A stretch of DNA of 64,000 nt from NCBI RefSeq assembly GCF_004193775.1, contig NC_041002.1, positions 16,735,535-16,799,534 on the forward strand. Direction: 5' to 3'. This document shows positions 43,412 through 56,345 of this stretch, one piece after another. The position numbers and the translations under genes were made by a program. The stretch's first letter is position 1. Each line of letters opens with the position of its first letter. The notes under the pieces are model-generated. The model did no database searches. It saw only the letters and a program-made list of their open reading frames with translations, and had not been told where the DNA came from. The DNA is from Glycine soja (Eukaryota > Streptophyta > Magnoliopsida > Fabales > Fabaceae).

Positions 43412-45411
43412 GTTGGGTCAACCAAACATAAAAGTCAACTAAGTGGGGCTTATACTGTGGTGTGTCCATTGACGCACTAGACGTTGAAGGAAATCATAGA
43501 AGAAATCCACATGAAACGCATCATCATCCCACCACATCCTGATAACATCAATTAAGAATAAGGGAGTCGGCGTCATGTTCAACATCGGATCCTGAAAATG
43601 GTAACGAGGGAGTGAGTACTACATCCTATTAGAAGCCACAAAAACAGTTGTTGTGTCCCACACATGACCTAAACGACCACCACATGTGATTTTCTAGCAT
43701 ACATCACTCACGACATCTTATTCTGCAATTCCACTCTCACACAATTCTTGTCTTGGGCCCAACACTGCCACTAAGCCTCCCAGAATAGTGCATGGAGCTC
43801 TCGCTAACCATGGACAGGGTTCCGCTCTAGTCAAGAATGCCAAGTGAAGCCCTCGAGTCCTCCAAACTAACCAGAAATGCCCTTAGTCAGGTTATCACCA
43901 CTCAACATCCCCCCGTGTTCCTTTGAACCGTTTGGACCGTCCCTTAGTGTGCTTATTGTATGTCATCTACCCTCTCTTAATGAATCCTCACTCATCCTTC
44001 ATGATGAGAAGCATTGATCCTTAAACGATGGTTGCATTGGTACATTGAATAGATGTTAGAGAGTGTTTCCCACTAAGTATATGGTCATGCCCCTAACTAC
44101 TGATACAACTATCCTCTAACTCTAACACAATCTCTCTATCTCGTTCATCCGTTCCTTCCTTCTAATGCATGTTGATCCTCATGAAGCTCTTGACCTTAGG
44201 TATCCTCCATCGTGAACACACACAAACATATCAAGAGAGGAAGGAAATTAATCCCCTTCACTCTCTAAGGTCACCATTAATATGGCCCTTCAAATGGAAT
44301 AGTCCACTTTACAAAACCACACACCACCACATATCAAACCACTAAATCGTTACATAACATCCAAAGTAAATTTTGTTGAGGGTCGAACACCCCAGACCCA
44401 ATCCCAAAGCGCAATAATTCATAATCAACCATTATTAATAAGATCACATTCATAACATGCAACATGCTTTGTCAAGTGGTCATGCTCACTTGGTCTTACA
44501 ACATATAACATAGAAATTCCCACAATTTCACATTATCAAGTCTCAATCAAAGTAAACAACACATTCTACAATTCACATAATTTATTCTATGCATTTCATA
44601 CATGTTCATGCTCCATTCTCATTTGGAATTGTATATCATTGCCCACTTTGAAATCAATTTTTCCGTTGACATAGAAATCCATTTAGGACAAATCATATAT
44701 GAATCTCAAGGTTTTCAAATGCAAAGAACTCAGTTTTGGACTAAAAATTTCCTAAAACCACTCGCATTTGTCCCTAATACCCAAACTGCCCTGCACCTAT
44801 TATTAAAGTTCACAAAACTTGTTTTCTAATTTCCAAGTGTTGTAGAAATCCATTTTTTGCAAACTTCATATCAAACCCTATATTTTCAAACATGAGAAAC
44901 TTATTTCCATGATAAAAATCTATAGAGAACAAGCTCATAGGTACAGTTCGTGAAAAAAAAGAGTAGGTTTTACCAAAAAAGAGCAAAACTTGAAATTGTG
45001 ATTCCATAAGCTATACGAACTCAATTGAAGTTTATTTTAGGTCTAACCCTATGTTTTTGAACCTAGTGAGTTCAATTTTGGTGTCCATAAACACAAATTC
45101 CAGCTCTAACTTTAAATATTTTGAAAACAGAGGGGTATGTATACATAACTTGCCCTAACTTAAAATTTTATTTCAAATACTATACAACTCCAAATGAGAC
45201 ATATCACATATGCTTTCCTAGGTTTTTGGAGTCAAGGAACTCATTTTTGTGCCCAAAATTCAGAAAAACAGCACGTATGATTCACAAGGTTACATCATGG
45301 AATTTCGACTTCCATATAAAAACACAACATAAATGAAGTTTAACTTCTCATAATCAAAGTATGGGTTAAGCTTATATTTAGTTCATTAATTAAGCTCTGA
45401 CTTTTTCATAC
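43412..45411 (-). repeat. Older LTR-like DNA, including the uninterrupted paralogue of the Ogre target
   Basis: 43740-44390 aligns with 3155-3632 plus 26819-27080, without the Ogre element between. The rest, 44400-45400, has a composition like LTR bodies and no credible gene. Frames 44602-44829 and 45121-45336 have no recognisable motifs. Confidence 0.5.
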
Positions 45412-45602
45412 CCTAATTTCATCCGGGGACAATCATTTGCAAACATTTGGATTCTTGCCAGCCAAATTGAGCTGCTTCACACCAATTGTCACCCAATCCG
45501 TAAGGTTTTTTGACGGTTCAGAAAAAAAATGTGAAAAATACCCAAAAGGGAGGGCAAAATGGTCATTTGGTGACTTTTTCAAGCCCCTGGCTCGCCCAAG
45601 CT
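45412..45602 (+). repeat. Ogre-type LTR start, truncated fragment
   Basis: TTCATACCCTAATTTCATCCGGGGACAATCATTTGC resembles the start of the 27083 LTR (same subfamily: GATTCTTGCC.GCC.AATTGAGCTGCTT). It ends at CTCGCCCAAGCTAGCC, within the palindrome region, about 190 bp in. Confidence 0.65.
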
Positions 45603-46584
45603 AGCCTCTTACTTTTTCACTCAAGTCCCTCAGCCTCTGATTGGTGGTCTTCTTCTCAGTAGGTTTCTTAGGACTTTTCTTGGTAGGAGTAGTCTTTGGA
45701 TGCTTATTGGGAGAATTGGACGATGGAATTGGCTCATGTTTCTTCTTGGTCCTTTTCTTTTTTCTTAGCACTTCTTTCTTGGTAGGAGTAGTCTTTGGAT
45801 GCTTATTGCGTTCTTTTTTCTTCTTGTTTTCTTGTTCCTGTATGATCCTATTGGCAATGCCAAACCGAGAGAAGGCTTCTTCTTCAGCTAATACATGTGT
45901 AATACGCTCTAGTCATTTGCTGTTGATTTCTTCCAGATCGACTTGAGGTACTTCCATTCGAGTAAAGTTGATCTCTAGCTTCATGGCCATGAGGTTTATC
46001 GCACAAAAATTTGGTATGCTCTCTATAAGATGAAAAAGAATGAACTTGTGCAAGTCTAAGATGGAGTCCTTGGACCAAATCTTGTACAAGATGCTCTTGT
46101 TGCAAACATTATGCCAAATTTTTTCTTGATCACACATCAAATTGTACACAACTTTTTTTTGGCCTTTCACTTTATGGAGGTTGTCTTTGTACAATGCTCT
46201 TGGAACATGTTCAACATATGTTTTCTCCCAACTATTGTGGTACCTGTTACCTTTCCTCAAGAAACCAGTAACTTGAGAAATGGTTGGCACTGATAGAGGG
46301 ACCTTCTTTCTAAAAACTTTGGAAATGATGGTTTATGGGTTTAGGAACTCAACATTACGCTAGAAAATCCTTATCAGTTCTAGGTGGATGGTCTGAGGTT
46401 CATTGAAGTAACCTCTTATGCAACAACTTAGAAATGTTTCATGTGTATCTAAACCAATGCTCTCTAGATAGAGAATGTCGAAGTAGTGCTTAATGTAGAT
46501 GGTAGGCTTATTTTCTGTATGCATGATGGTCGTGTCAATCTTTAGAATGGTTGGCTCAACAGAGGCTTCACTACCACTTGACAT
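45603..46584 (-). pseudogene. Broken accessory ORF of retroelement origin
   Basis: On the minus strand it starts MSSGSEASVEPTILKI at 46584, stops at about 46362, and resumes as VPTISQVTGFLRKGNRYHNSWEKTYVEHVPRALYKDN to about 45913. A Lys-rich tail with a repeated NKHPKTTPTKK motif follows (about 45830 and 45690). The segment NKSILYKIWSKDSILDLHKFILFHLIESIPNFCAINLMAMKL has the same hydrophobic pattern as the central domain of the Sirevirus third ORF. I read it as a decayed relative. No retrotransposon enzymes are adjacent. Confidence 0.45.
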
Positions 46585-46908
46585 GACTAAAAGGTTGAAT
46601 CTTTGGATTAGGTTTCATGTTTAGGGTTCGGGAAGAGATTGAGAGAGAAAACACAGGAGATGAAAGGTTTCTTTGTTATTTGATTGAGAAATGAAAGGTT
46701 TGGAGAGGGAGAGATAGTGGTTTAGAGAAGGTGAGAATTTGGGTGTTTTTTCTAGGCTTTTGAAAGGTATTTATGAGGTTTTTTTACTCAAGAGATGACT
46801 CAACAGAGGCAACACAACATTCTTTTACACAAAATGCTGCATTTTGACTTAATAATTAAAGTGTTGGTGTTATGCACTTGTCCATACATTGGACTCTCAT
46901 ATGACATG
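46585..46908. other. Non-coding spacer
   Basis: Upstream part of the broken ORF and flank of the next solo LTR, ending in the target duplication ACATG. Nothing else is recognised. Confidence 0.4.
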
Positions 46909-48442
46909 TGTCATACCCTAATTTCGTTCGGGGATTATTACTTGATGACGTGCAATAAATGAAGTCCCGAGACGTCTCAGAAATCAAAAGGAAGCAGGCT
47001 TGCGTAATTCGTGAAATTCCATAATGTGGCGGAAATCGAAAAGAGGTGTTTTTGCGCAATCCGTAAGTTTCTGTAACTTCTTCGAAAGCTAAAAAAGAGT
47101 AAATACATAATCCGTGAGGATTCGTAACCTTGCGGAAGGAAAATAGGTATCTTTACCAAATTCGTAAAGTTTCGTAACGTTACGGAAAAAGAATTACAAA
47201 AAAATAGAAAGGGGGGTGCATTTAGTAAACAGGGGGGTGTAAATAGCAACCAGACCCACTTGGGCCCTCCAGAAGGCTATTGCTTCTGGAGGAAGCAACC
47301 TTGCTCGCCTGGGCGAGCTGGGCGGCAAGCTTCTCCCCTATTTTGCTATAAATAGGGGAAGAAGTGAAGAAGAAAAGGGTTCAGCCCCTTAGGCACTTCT
47401 CTCTCTTTCGAATTTGCTTAGAAAAATCGTTTCCGTGAAGAAAATCCAAGCCGAGGCGCTTCCGTAACGTTTCCGTGAGAAATTACACGAAGATTCTCGA
47501 CCGTTCTTCAAGATCCATCGTTCGTTCTTCGTTTTCTTCAGTCTTCAACGGGTAAGTACCTCAAACCAAGCTTTTCCATTCATTATATGTACCCGTGGTG
47601 GTCCACATTGTGTTTCATGTATTTTTATTCTCGTTTTCATTTACTTTTTATACCCCCTTTTGACGTGCTTAAGCCATTTATTTATGTCATTTCTCGCTTA
47701 ATCTAAAAATAAAATAAATTTCCACCGATCGTTTGAATTGTATCATCCGTTACTTTCGTTTGAAATGAATTCCGACCGTTCTGTCGTGCCGTAACCACGT
47801 TGAAAATAAAAAAGAGGTAAAATAATAATATAATAATCAAAAAATACCTTTTAGTAAAGTAAAACGAAAAAATCAATCGGACGTTTTCTCTTTGTGATTT
47901 CTCATTCTTAATTGAATTGACTAATAACTAAAGTGAAACTAAGGCTAAAATCAAACTCGCCTAGTCAAGCTCGTCCACAAAAATAGGTTTTTTGAAAGTT
48001 TATCATTTCAGTTTCTCACTAAGTAAAAAGGATCATTTTTTAAGGTCCAACGCCTTAAAATGATCACCTTTCAAGTAAAAAGAATCACTTGATTCACGCA
48101 TAGGTAAGAACTACGTAGGTCTGATTTCCTCTCCAAAGGAGGGTACGTAGGAGCAAAAGCCCCGCTTTTGTCGACCTCAAAAAATAAAAAGAAATAAAAG
48201 GTAACATGACACAATTCCACAATTCTAAAAAATAGGATGTTGTCCTTTGAGACAAACGTGAGAGGTGCTAATACCTTCCTCAAGCGTAAATACAACTCCC
48301 GAACTTAGAATTTTCATTTTGACCGGTTTCCTTCGGTTTTCCCGACGTTTTCCACAAATAAACGTTGGTGGCGACTCCGCGCATCTTTCCTCCTTCGGAA
48401 AGCGCACCCGTGAGCCTCGCCCGCGAAGGGCACGTTGTGACA
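46909..48442 (+). mobile_element. Solo Ogre-type LTR with perfect TSD
   Basis: 1534 bp, TGTCATACCC...GTTGTGACA, flanked by ACATG at 46904-46908 and 48443-48447. It contains GCTCGCCTGGGCGAGC at 47303-47318, TATAAATA at 47347 and GGGTAAGTACC at 47551. This is an unequal-recombination remnant of a second Ogre subfamily close to the LTR at 56346. Confidence 0.92.
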
Positions 48443-49387
48443 ACATGTAAGATGGATGTGTTATAACTAGTTGCCATTGGATGATATGTCCTCTAGACAC
48501 AAAGTTATATTGGTCGCAAATATAGAGAACAAAACACTTTTTTACAAAGTTTATTCCAAGTTGATTCCTTAATAGAATCATTCTTTCTTTAGTATGGGGT
48601 TTTGTATTAGCAAGTTGATCTTCAGTGGGTACAAACTGATAGGTTTATGTGATGACTAACGTTCTACTCAACTATTTCAATGTTATATCTATTAAGAAGC
48701 AGACATAATCTTACATAGAGTATGCAAGCAATTATGTGTTAAGTTGAATAAGTTTGGGGGAGTACTTGGGAAAATCAATTTGGAAACAGTTATAGGTCAC
48801 TTTCATGTAAATTTAATTTAGAGCTAGTAGTTTATGTAAATCCCAATCCTTCAAAAAAAAGGGGGAAAATAAAAAGAAGGAAATAAAATTTGTGATTCAT
48901 TTTGAAAAGAAAGAGTGGCATGAATCCAATTGGATTGAAACAATTGATAGGTTTTTGGGTGATATTTGATATGAGAAAGAGGGATGGTGTGAAGCTTGTA
49001 ATACAACGATTGCTCTCTATATCTCATGGTCTATGCATTCTCAAAAAAACCAAATTGTCTTCAAGCCAAGCCACAGTACAACCTTGATCAAGTCCTTGTG
49101 ACCTTCATCTGTTTGCTTTCATTTTATTGCAGATGAGAAGGAAAAGAAAGCTGAATTATGTGTTCAATGGTGTGAAACAATTGTGACCTTCATCTATTTG
49201 CTTGTTTTGTGTCTTGAATTAAAATAATTGCATCCTTGCTATATTTTCGGTTGAAAGCACCACTCTTGAGTTTGAATCATTGGTTTAGTCATTAATGTTC
49301 AAAAAGAAGCATGTGATGATTTGTTAGGATGACATTGTTCTTAGTTCATGTATGTCATTGTAGTATACGTTCTTAAGTAGTATATTT
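48443..49387 (+). other. Athila-like 3' untranslated region, part 1
   Basis: Contains phrases I associate with the region before the Athila polypurine tract: AAGTTTGGGGGAG near 48750, and CCACAGTACAACCTTGATCAAGTCC near 49070 followed by TTGCAGATGAGAAGGAAAAGAAAG near 49125. No coding frame is supported. It continues after the inserted solo LTR. Confidence 0.45.
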
Positions 49388-50316
49388 TGTAGAAGCAAAG
49401 CTTCATGGTGAATCAAAGGTGATTCAAAGGTGTTTTGATGATAACAATGATGATAACAAAAGATGATGACAAAAAGCTCAAATATCAATCAAAGAAAAAC
49501 TCAAGTGAATCAAGAACAATTCAAGAGTTCAAGAAAAGAATCAAGAAGAATTCAAGACTCAAGAAGAAAGCTTAGAATCAAGAATCAAGATTCAAGGTTC
49601 AAGATCTGAAGAATCAAGATCAAGATTCAAGAATGAAGAGAAGACTCAATCAAGATAAGTATTAAAAAGTTTTTTAAAACTTTGAATAGCACATGAATTT
49701 TTGACAAAACCCTTTACCAAAAGAGTTTTTACTCTCTGGTAATCGATTACCAGATTGTTGTAATCGATTACCAGTAGCAAAATTGTTTTGAAAAAGTTTT
49801 CAAATTGAATTTACAACGTTCCAATTATTTTCAAAAAGTTGTAATCGATTACAATGTTTTGGTAATCGATTACCAGTGCCTTTGAACGTTGAAATTCAAA
49901 TTCAAATGTGAAGAGTCACATCCTTTCACACAAAAGCTTTGTGTAATCGATTATACTAATTTGGTAATCGATTACCAGTGATTGTTTCTGAATAAATCAA
50001 AAGATGTAACTCTTCAAAAAGGTTTTGACTTTTTCAAATTGGTTTTAAGTTTTTCTAAAAGTTATAACTCTTCTAAATGGTCTTCTTGACCAGACATGAA
50101 GAGTCTATAAAAGCAAGGCTTTGTTTTGCATTGTTAAATTAATTCATCCTTTCAATCTTGAATACTTTTCCAATCATTTCATTATAATCCTTTAAAAGCC
50201 TTGAATCTCTTTGAACTTCTTCTTCTTCTTTGTACCAAAAGCTTTCTGAAGTTTTCTGGTTTTCCAAACCTTGAAAACTTGTGCTATTCATCTTTTCATT
50301 CTCTTCTCCCTTTGCC

Positions 50317-50578
50317 AAAAAGAATTCGCCAAGGACTAACCGCCTGAATTCTTTTTGTGTCTCTCTTCTCCCTTTTCCAAAAGAACGAAGGACTAACCGC
50401 CTGAATTCTTTTGTGTCTCCCTTCTCCCTTGTCAAAGAATTCAAAACGACACAGTCTGAGAATTCTTTTGATTCTTCCCATTCCCTAATACAAAAGTGTT
50501 CAAAGGACTAACCGCTTGAGAATTCTTTTGTATCCCCATTCACAAAGTATCAAAGGTTTAACAGCCTGAGATCTTTGT
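50317..50578 (+). repeat. Hairpin array 2, constant loop AAGGACTAACCGCCTGA
   Basis: Five units. AAAAAGAATTC/GAATTCTTTTT (50317-50356), CAAAAGAA/TTCTTTTG (50378-50413), TCAAA-GAATTC/GAATTC-TTTTGA (50432-50471, loop changed), ATACAAAAG/CTTTTGTAT (50488-50533) and ACAAAG/CTTTGT (50542-50578). Three carry the loop core AAGGACTAACCGC(C/T)TGA and the last a diverged form. Confidence 0.85.
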
Positions 50579-50583
50579 CTCAA

Positions 50584-50769
50584 CACATTGGAGGGTATAT
50601 CCTTTGTGGTACAAGTAAAGGGTACATCTACTTAGGTTTGACTGAGAACAAGAGAGGGTACATCTCTTGTGGATCAGTTCTAGTGGAGGGTACATCCACT
50701 AGGGTTTCAAAGAGAACAAGGGAGGGTACATCCCTTGTGGATCTTTGCTTGTAAAAGGATTTTTACAAG
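50584..50769 (+). repeat. Hairpin array 1, constant loop AGGGTACAT, plus a terminal hairpin
   Basis: Five units at 50584-50608, 50612-50634, 50648-50670, 50680-50702 and 50716-50738. Stems are the reverse order of the 32654 array; units 3-5 are perfect 7-bp stems. A further perfect hairpin, CTTGTAAAA-ggat-TTTTACAAG, follows at 50748-50769 and has a counterpart in the Sirevirus LTR. Confidence 0.9.
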
Positions 50770-51059
50770 GTTGAAAGAAATCTCAAGGACCGCAGGTCGC
50801 TTGGGGACGTGATGTAGGCATGGGTTGTTGCCGAACCAGTATAAAAACTCTTGTGTGTTTGTTTCCTTCTTCCCTACTCTTTTACTTTCCGTTGTGCATT
50901 TAATTTCCGCTTTTACTTTCTGTTAAGTTTCTCTTCTACTCCTCATTCTCTTAACAATTTAGTAAAAGCCTTAGAAGAGTAATTTTTAATTAGTAAAGGT
51001 TTAGAAATAATTAATTCAACCCCCCCTTCTTAATTATTCTGAAGCCACTTGATCCAACA

Positions 51060-52639
51060 TATTTTTATTTATGTTGTATCTTTTGCTCGAGGACAAGCAG
51101 AACTCTAACTTTGGGGCAGTTGTTAAGTGCCTTTACATGTACTTTTAAGGTACCAATTAAGGCATTTTCCTTATCTTTTCTTAGATTTAGAAGATTGTTT
51201 TGATTCTAATTGTGTTATCTTTATTAGTTTATGAATTCTAGTATAATGTTTTGGCATTTTGGCTACTTTGTAGTAATTTATCCAATCTTTTTTGTAGATA
51301 AAGGGTTTGAAATGGAAGAAGTGTCTTGAAGAGAAAACTTGGAGTACTAAAGCTCCAAAAGGATTAGCTTGGACAAAAAGAAATTCAAGAATGAAGATTA
51401 ACATTTGGCCAAGCCAGAATCCATGGTTGAGCGAGTCTACACTCAAAATGGAAATGCTGCCTTTTGTATATTTCAGCCTAACTTGTGAATATATTCTGAT
51501 TCCCCCACTTCTTTTGGATCATTATTGTATCAATTGAAGTTTTGTGTTGTGGTGTTGATAAGGAGGAAGCTGCGAAGTGTCCATGTGTTCTTCATTCATT
51601 TTCTCCCCTTTCCACATGAAATTCGAGCTGCTCACCTCCATGAGTGGCTGATTTCCATTGTTATAAGGGGTAGATGTAGCCAATTCTGAACTCTCATGTA
51701 TCTTTGGATATGATCTAATATATATTTCGCACATCTATTTCTATGTCAACATTTTGTATCTTTTCTTAATGTTTGTCATGGATTGGCCAACCATGGCACG
51801 ATTTTGGGATGCAGCTGATGCTGGGAAGCACTTTTATTATCTTGAACTGATCAAAATGTTCATGAGGTTTAGTGTCAAGGAATGGAACTAAGTCTTTTGG
51901 TAATCTTTTGGTCACAACTCTTAATGTTGTGTCTTTGTTAAGTTGTACAGGGATCTTGGCTTAGGGAAGGTTACTTAGACTATTTTTTTACCTAAGGGAT
52001 TAGGACTAAGAAACTTTTATTGACTAGTTTTAACATATGAAGATGAATGAAGTATGTATGGAACATTAGTGCATTAAGAGAGAGAATACTTGGTGAAATA
52101 TACCCTTGCAACGGCTTCTACCATATGTTTAACACCTTAATTATTGTGTTTCTTGTTTTTACCATCACATAAAAGCATCTATTTTCCTATTTCGTAACTG
52201 GACTGGTTTGTTACTCAACAAAATCATCTTCAAGTTCATGTTTTTATTGCTTTCTTCTATTGTTCTTAAGCGTAAGATAATAGTTCACTACCTTTCTTAT
52301 TTTACACAAGTCTCTTGGGAAATGATATCTAGACTTATCCATTGTATTACTTGCTCAATTGGTGTTCATACCTAAAAGTGCTTCAATCAACAGGTCTCCT
52401 GCTTTGATGGAAAAAATTTCTACTCCTGCTTTGTGGGACATATAGAGATTGGCCCTTACAAACCAGCAAAAAGAAATCAAGCTTGAGTTGAGATAGACAA
52501 ACCCAAAGCTGAATGGACCCAAGATGAGAAAGCAAGAGTTATTTTGAACTCTAGAGCAAAGTTCTTCTTGGAATGTGCTTTGAGCATATCTAAGTATGAT
52601 GGAATAGAAGAACATGGAAATACTCAAGAAATCTGGAAC
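51060..52639 (+). repeat. Athila-like polypurine end and LTR-like DNA
   Basis: TTTGCTCGAGGACAAGCAG followed by AACTTTGGGGCAGT resembles the purine tract end of Athila-type elements, and TGTTAAGTGCC at 51121 would be the LTR start. I could not locate the LTR end. The rest to about 52640 holds no credible gene. Confidence 0.4.
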
Positions 52640-55260
52640 ACACTAAGACAACACATAAGGGCACAGATCAAGTAAAAGACTCAAAAGTGAATACCTTAAC
52701 TCACAAGTTTAAGATTTTTAAGATGCAGGATCATGAGTCCATAAAAGATATGTTCCCCAGATTCACTACTATAGTGAATGATTTGAATACTCTAGGAGAA
52801 AAGTACACAACACATCAAGGGATCAAGAAGATTTTAAGAAGTCTGCCCAACATCTGGAGACCAAAAGTCATTTCCATAACAAAAGCCAAAGATTTGAAAA
52901 TTTTGGCTATGGATGAAGTTATTGGCTTACTAAACGTTCATGAACAAGAGCTGATAGGTGAGCTACAACTACCTAATGGAAAAGCAATAACACTCAAGGC
53001 CTCTCAAAGCTAAAGCAAAGAAACACCAAAGCACTAAACTTAGTAGCAAAATCTAAGAAGAAGAAGAAGAAGAAGAAGAAAATCAAATGCTTCGAATGCA
53101 ACATGCCTGGCCATATGAAATCTAACTTATTCTTTCGTTAAGAAAGAGTTTAAAATGGGATATCCCAAAAAAAAGGCAATGATGGCTACATGGGATGACA
53201 TAGATTCATCATCATCTAAGAAAGATGAAAAGCATGTTGCCAACCTGTGTCTCATGGCAGATTCACATAAGGATTAGGTATTTGACTTTGGAAGTGTTTC
53301 AGACTTTTCAAATCATAAAAAGTTAGAACAAGTTTTTGATAATCTACTCAATGAATCTCATATTTTAATTTTGAAATGTACCAATTTGAAAGAGCAACTT
53401 TCTAATGCTCAGAGGGAAAATGAGAAGCTCGGAGTGGATAATGAAAATCTTTTTAAGAGAAACCATTGTTTGTAGGAATCTCATTTCAAACTTTCGGAAC
53501 AATTAAGAGTGGGAAGAGAGGCTACTACAAAAAGAATTATCTCTTTTGATCAAACTAAACTTGAAAATGAAAACAATGTTTTGAAAGAAAAAAATTGATA
53601 AATTGTCAAAAGACTTAGCTAACTCTGTAGCAGGCACAAAAAACTTGGATAAGCTAATTGGAATCCAAAAAAGCTTTTATGGTAGAACTGGATTAGGTTT
53701 CAATCAAAAGGTATGTTAGGAATAAGAAGGCCAAGAGGAAATATTTTAACTATAATATATAGGGACACCAGACCTCATAATTTTATAGAAAGAGGAATAC
53801 TCCCTTCAAAAAAGTGACTAACATGGAAGGACCTAAGAAACTATAGGTACCTAAGATTCTACTACTTTCTGATGCTGGATTGTTTGTACCACAACAAGAA
53901 GAAAGAGTTGTGGTTCATGGACAGTGGTTGCTCCAAGCATATGATTGGAGACAAAAGCAAATTCCTCAACCTTGAAAAGAGAAAGGATTGAGGGTCAATT
54001 GCTTTTGGAGATAACAGAAAGGCCCTTACCAAAGGAGTTGGTATTATTGGTAAACCAAACTCTGCTCAGATTGAAAATGTTTCTCATGTGAAAGGGTTAA
54101 AACTTAATCTTCTACGCATTAGTCAACTTCGCGACAATGGCTCTCAATTTAAATTTGAACCCAATGCTTTTCTAATTAAAGAAGCATTAACTAGACAAAT
54201 CTTATTCTCTGGTGTGAAAGAGAGAAACCTCTATACAATTGTCCAGAGTCCCTACTTAGTTAATCTTGTCTAGCAGTCTTTGAGAATGATCAATGGGTAT
54301 GGCATAAAAGAGTGGGTCACCTTAACATGAAAACTCTGTCCAAGTTATCCAAGCATAACCTTGTGAGAGGCCTACCAAAAATCATATTCGAAAACGACAG
54401 AGTGTGTGAGGCATGTGGCAAAGGTAAACAAACCAAATCTAGTTTCCAACGCTAAAATGCAATAACTTCTTAGAGAATCCTAGAACTGCTATACATAGAC
54501 TTGTTTGGTCCAACCAAAACACTTAGCCTAGGTGGAAAGAGATATGAATTTTTTACAATTGATGATATCTCTAGATTCATATGGTAGTCTGTAGGAAAGT
54601 TCATAATGAAAAGATTTTATAAGGAGTGGTCATGGGGGATAATTTGAAAATGTTTTCTTTAAAATCTTCTTTGATGAAAATGTTATCTCTCACAATTCTT
54701 CTTGTCCTTGAACACCTCAAGTAAATAGAGTTGTAGAAAGGAAAAATAGATCCTTACAAGAGATGACTAGAACACTTATCAATGAGTCTAACATACAAAA
54801 CTATTTTTGGGAAGAAGCTATTAACATAACCTACTACATTCTGAATAGAGTTTCTATCAGAAAAGTTGTAAACAAGACTTCTTATGAATTATGGAAAGGA
54901 AGAAAACCAAGTGTATCATACTTCCACATTTTTGGTTGTACATGCTACATTTTAAACAACAAAGACAACATTAGGAGGTTTGGGGAAAATTAAACAAAGC
55001 AATCTTTCTTGGTTACTCTTTATCTTCTAAAGCATACATAATCTACAATCTGAAAACTCAGGTTCTAGAAGAAAGTGGTGTTGTCTTTGATGAACATGAT
55101 AACATACTTGAGAAGAGGATTGCAAACTTAGAAGAAAAGCTGGAAAGAACAAAGGTCAACCAACATGCTCAAAACATTCTGCCATTCTCAAGAAAATTTG
55201 AAGAAAAACTTTATGAGAAACCTCAGAAAGGCTCAAAAAGGTAAAGTTCGGAACAAACAA
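52640..55260 (+). pseudogene. Copia gag-protease-integrase remnant
   Basis: In order: gag (NTLTHKFKIFKMQDHESIKDMFPRF..., 52687-53013), half a zinc knuckle CFECNMPGHMKSN near 53090, protease [17 protein letters not shown] near 53915, pre-integrase WHKRVGHLNMKTLSKL...CEACGKGKQTKSSF near 54300-54440, and an integrase piece [17 protein letters not shown] to FGCTCYILNN near 54720-54960. Stops and frameshifts are frequent, the integrase core between about 54560 and 54720 is shortened, and RT and RNase H are absent. No LTRs were found for it. It is older than, and distinct from, the intact Sirevirus. Confidence 0.75.
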
Positions 55261-56345
55261 CAAAAGCTGATTGCCAAAAAGCTGGACATGTGTCTCCTCT
55301 CATCCTCTAAATCTTATTATTGGAGAGACAACATCTAGAGCCAAGACCATTCAAAGAGGTTGTCATTCTTTGTGAATACCTGGGCTATGGATTTTTTTAT
55401 TTATCTACTCATTTGGAATCTAAGTTTGGTGCATTGAGATACTCTTTGTCAAGTTGGAAGGACTTAACCTCTTGAGTAGGTTCTACTCTCGACTCTGCTT
55501 CTCTCGGATTGAGTTTAGCTATGATTCAAATGCCATAATACGATGATACCTATGGCAACCATCCATGAATAGTCATTATATTATATCATGCCATATTATA
55601 TGAACATGCGTATGTGCAAACTTTATCAATAGATGTTTGAAGTACCACAAATTTTAGTGATGATATAATATATTGGATGCATGATCTAACAATTTATGCA
55701 TTCAAATGAGTTAGACAAAGATGCATACTCTTAATCAAAAGTTGTTGACGTTATAAATGTTATACATACCACTCCTTTTTAATCACTTTTGGAATTGCAA
55801 AACCTTGTCAGTCAAAGGTTGCCTTTTCTTCATATGTGACCTTTCCCTTTCAACCCCAACTTTTGCACTGCTTTTTTTCATAAGGTTTTCGAGACGTGTA
55901 ACACACCCTCAGGGGCTCAAGGTGAGATAAATACGTAGGCTAGACACGGACGGTCTTGTACTTGTTATGCGCATGTGTTAGAGCAAAACACATATAAGAA
56001 AACATGAAAAGTGAGATAACCCTAAAAAAATACATGAAAGTACATGATATACTTGCTCGAGTTGATGACATAATCCCTAAGTTAGGAGGAAATTAAAGAT
56101 GACCGAGTTACCTCACCATCTCTCAATAATCCAATTTGCTTTAGCTTCTAGATCAATTCGGCTTTCGACATAGCAACCATGTCGAACTATCTAAACGACA
56201 TCCCGAGCTACCAGAGCTAGCCTCAAAGGTTCGAAGTCTCCTCTGATAAACAAGGCCAGTTATACCTGATATAGAAGACACCTTGCAACATGCACAAGCC
56301 TGAGGTAAAATACAAAGCCTTACCACAAGGTTGCCCTTATCTTAG
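55261..56345. other. Unassigned non-coding DNA
   Basis: I see no coding frame, repeat or regulatory site that I can name. It ends at the start of an Ogre-type LTR. Confidence 0.4.

Larger units (their letters stand above)
49388..51059 (+). mobile_element. Solo LTR, Sirevirus-like family, second copy, perfect TSD
   Basis: 1672 bp, TGTAGAAGC...GATCCAACA, flanked by TATTT at 49383-49387 and 51060-51064. Palindrome pairs have cores at 49742/49763, 49844/49865 and 49946/49967. A TATAA box lies at 50106, then both hairpin arrays at 50317-50578 and 50584-50738. Opposite in orientation to the copy at 32371-33886. A CAAGA-rich stretch fills 49490-49660. Confidence 0.92.
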
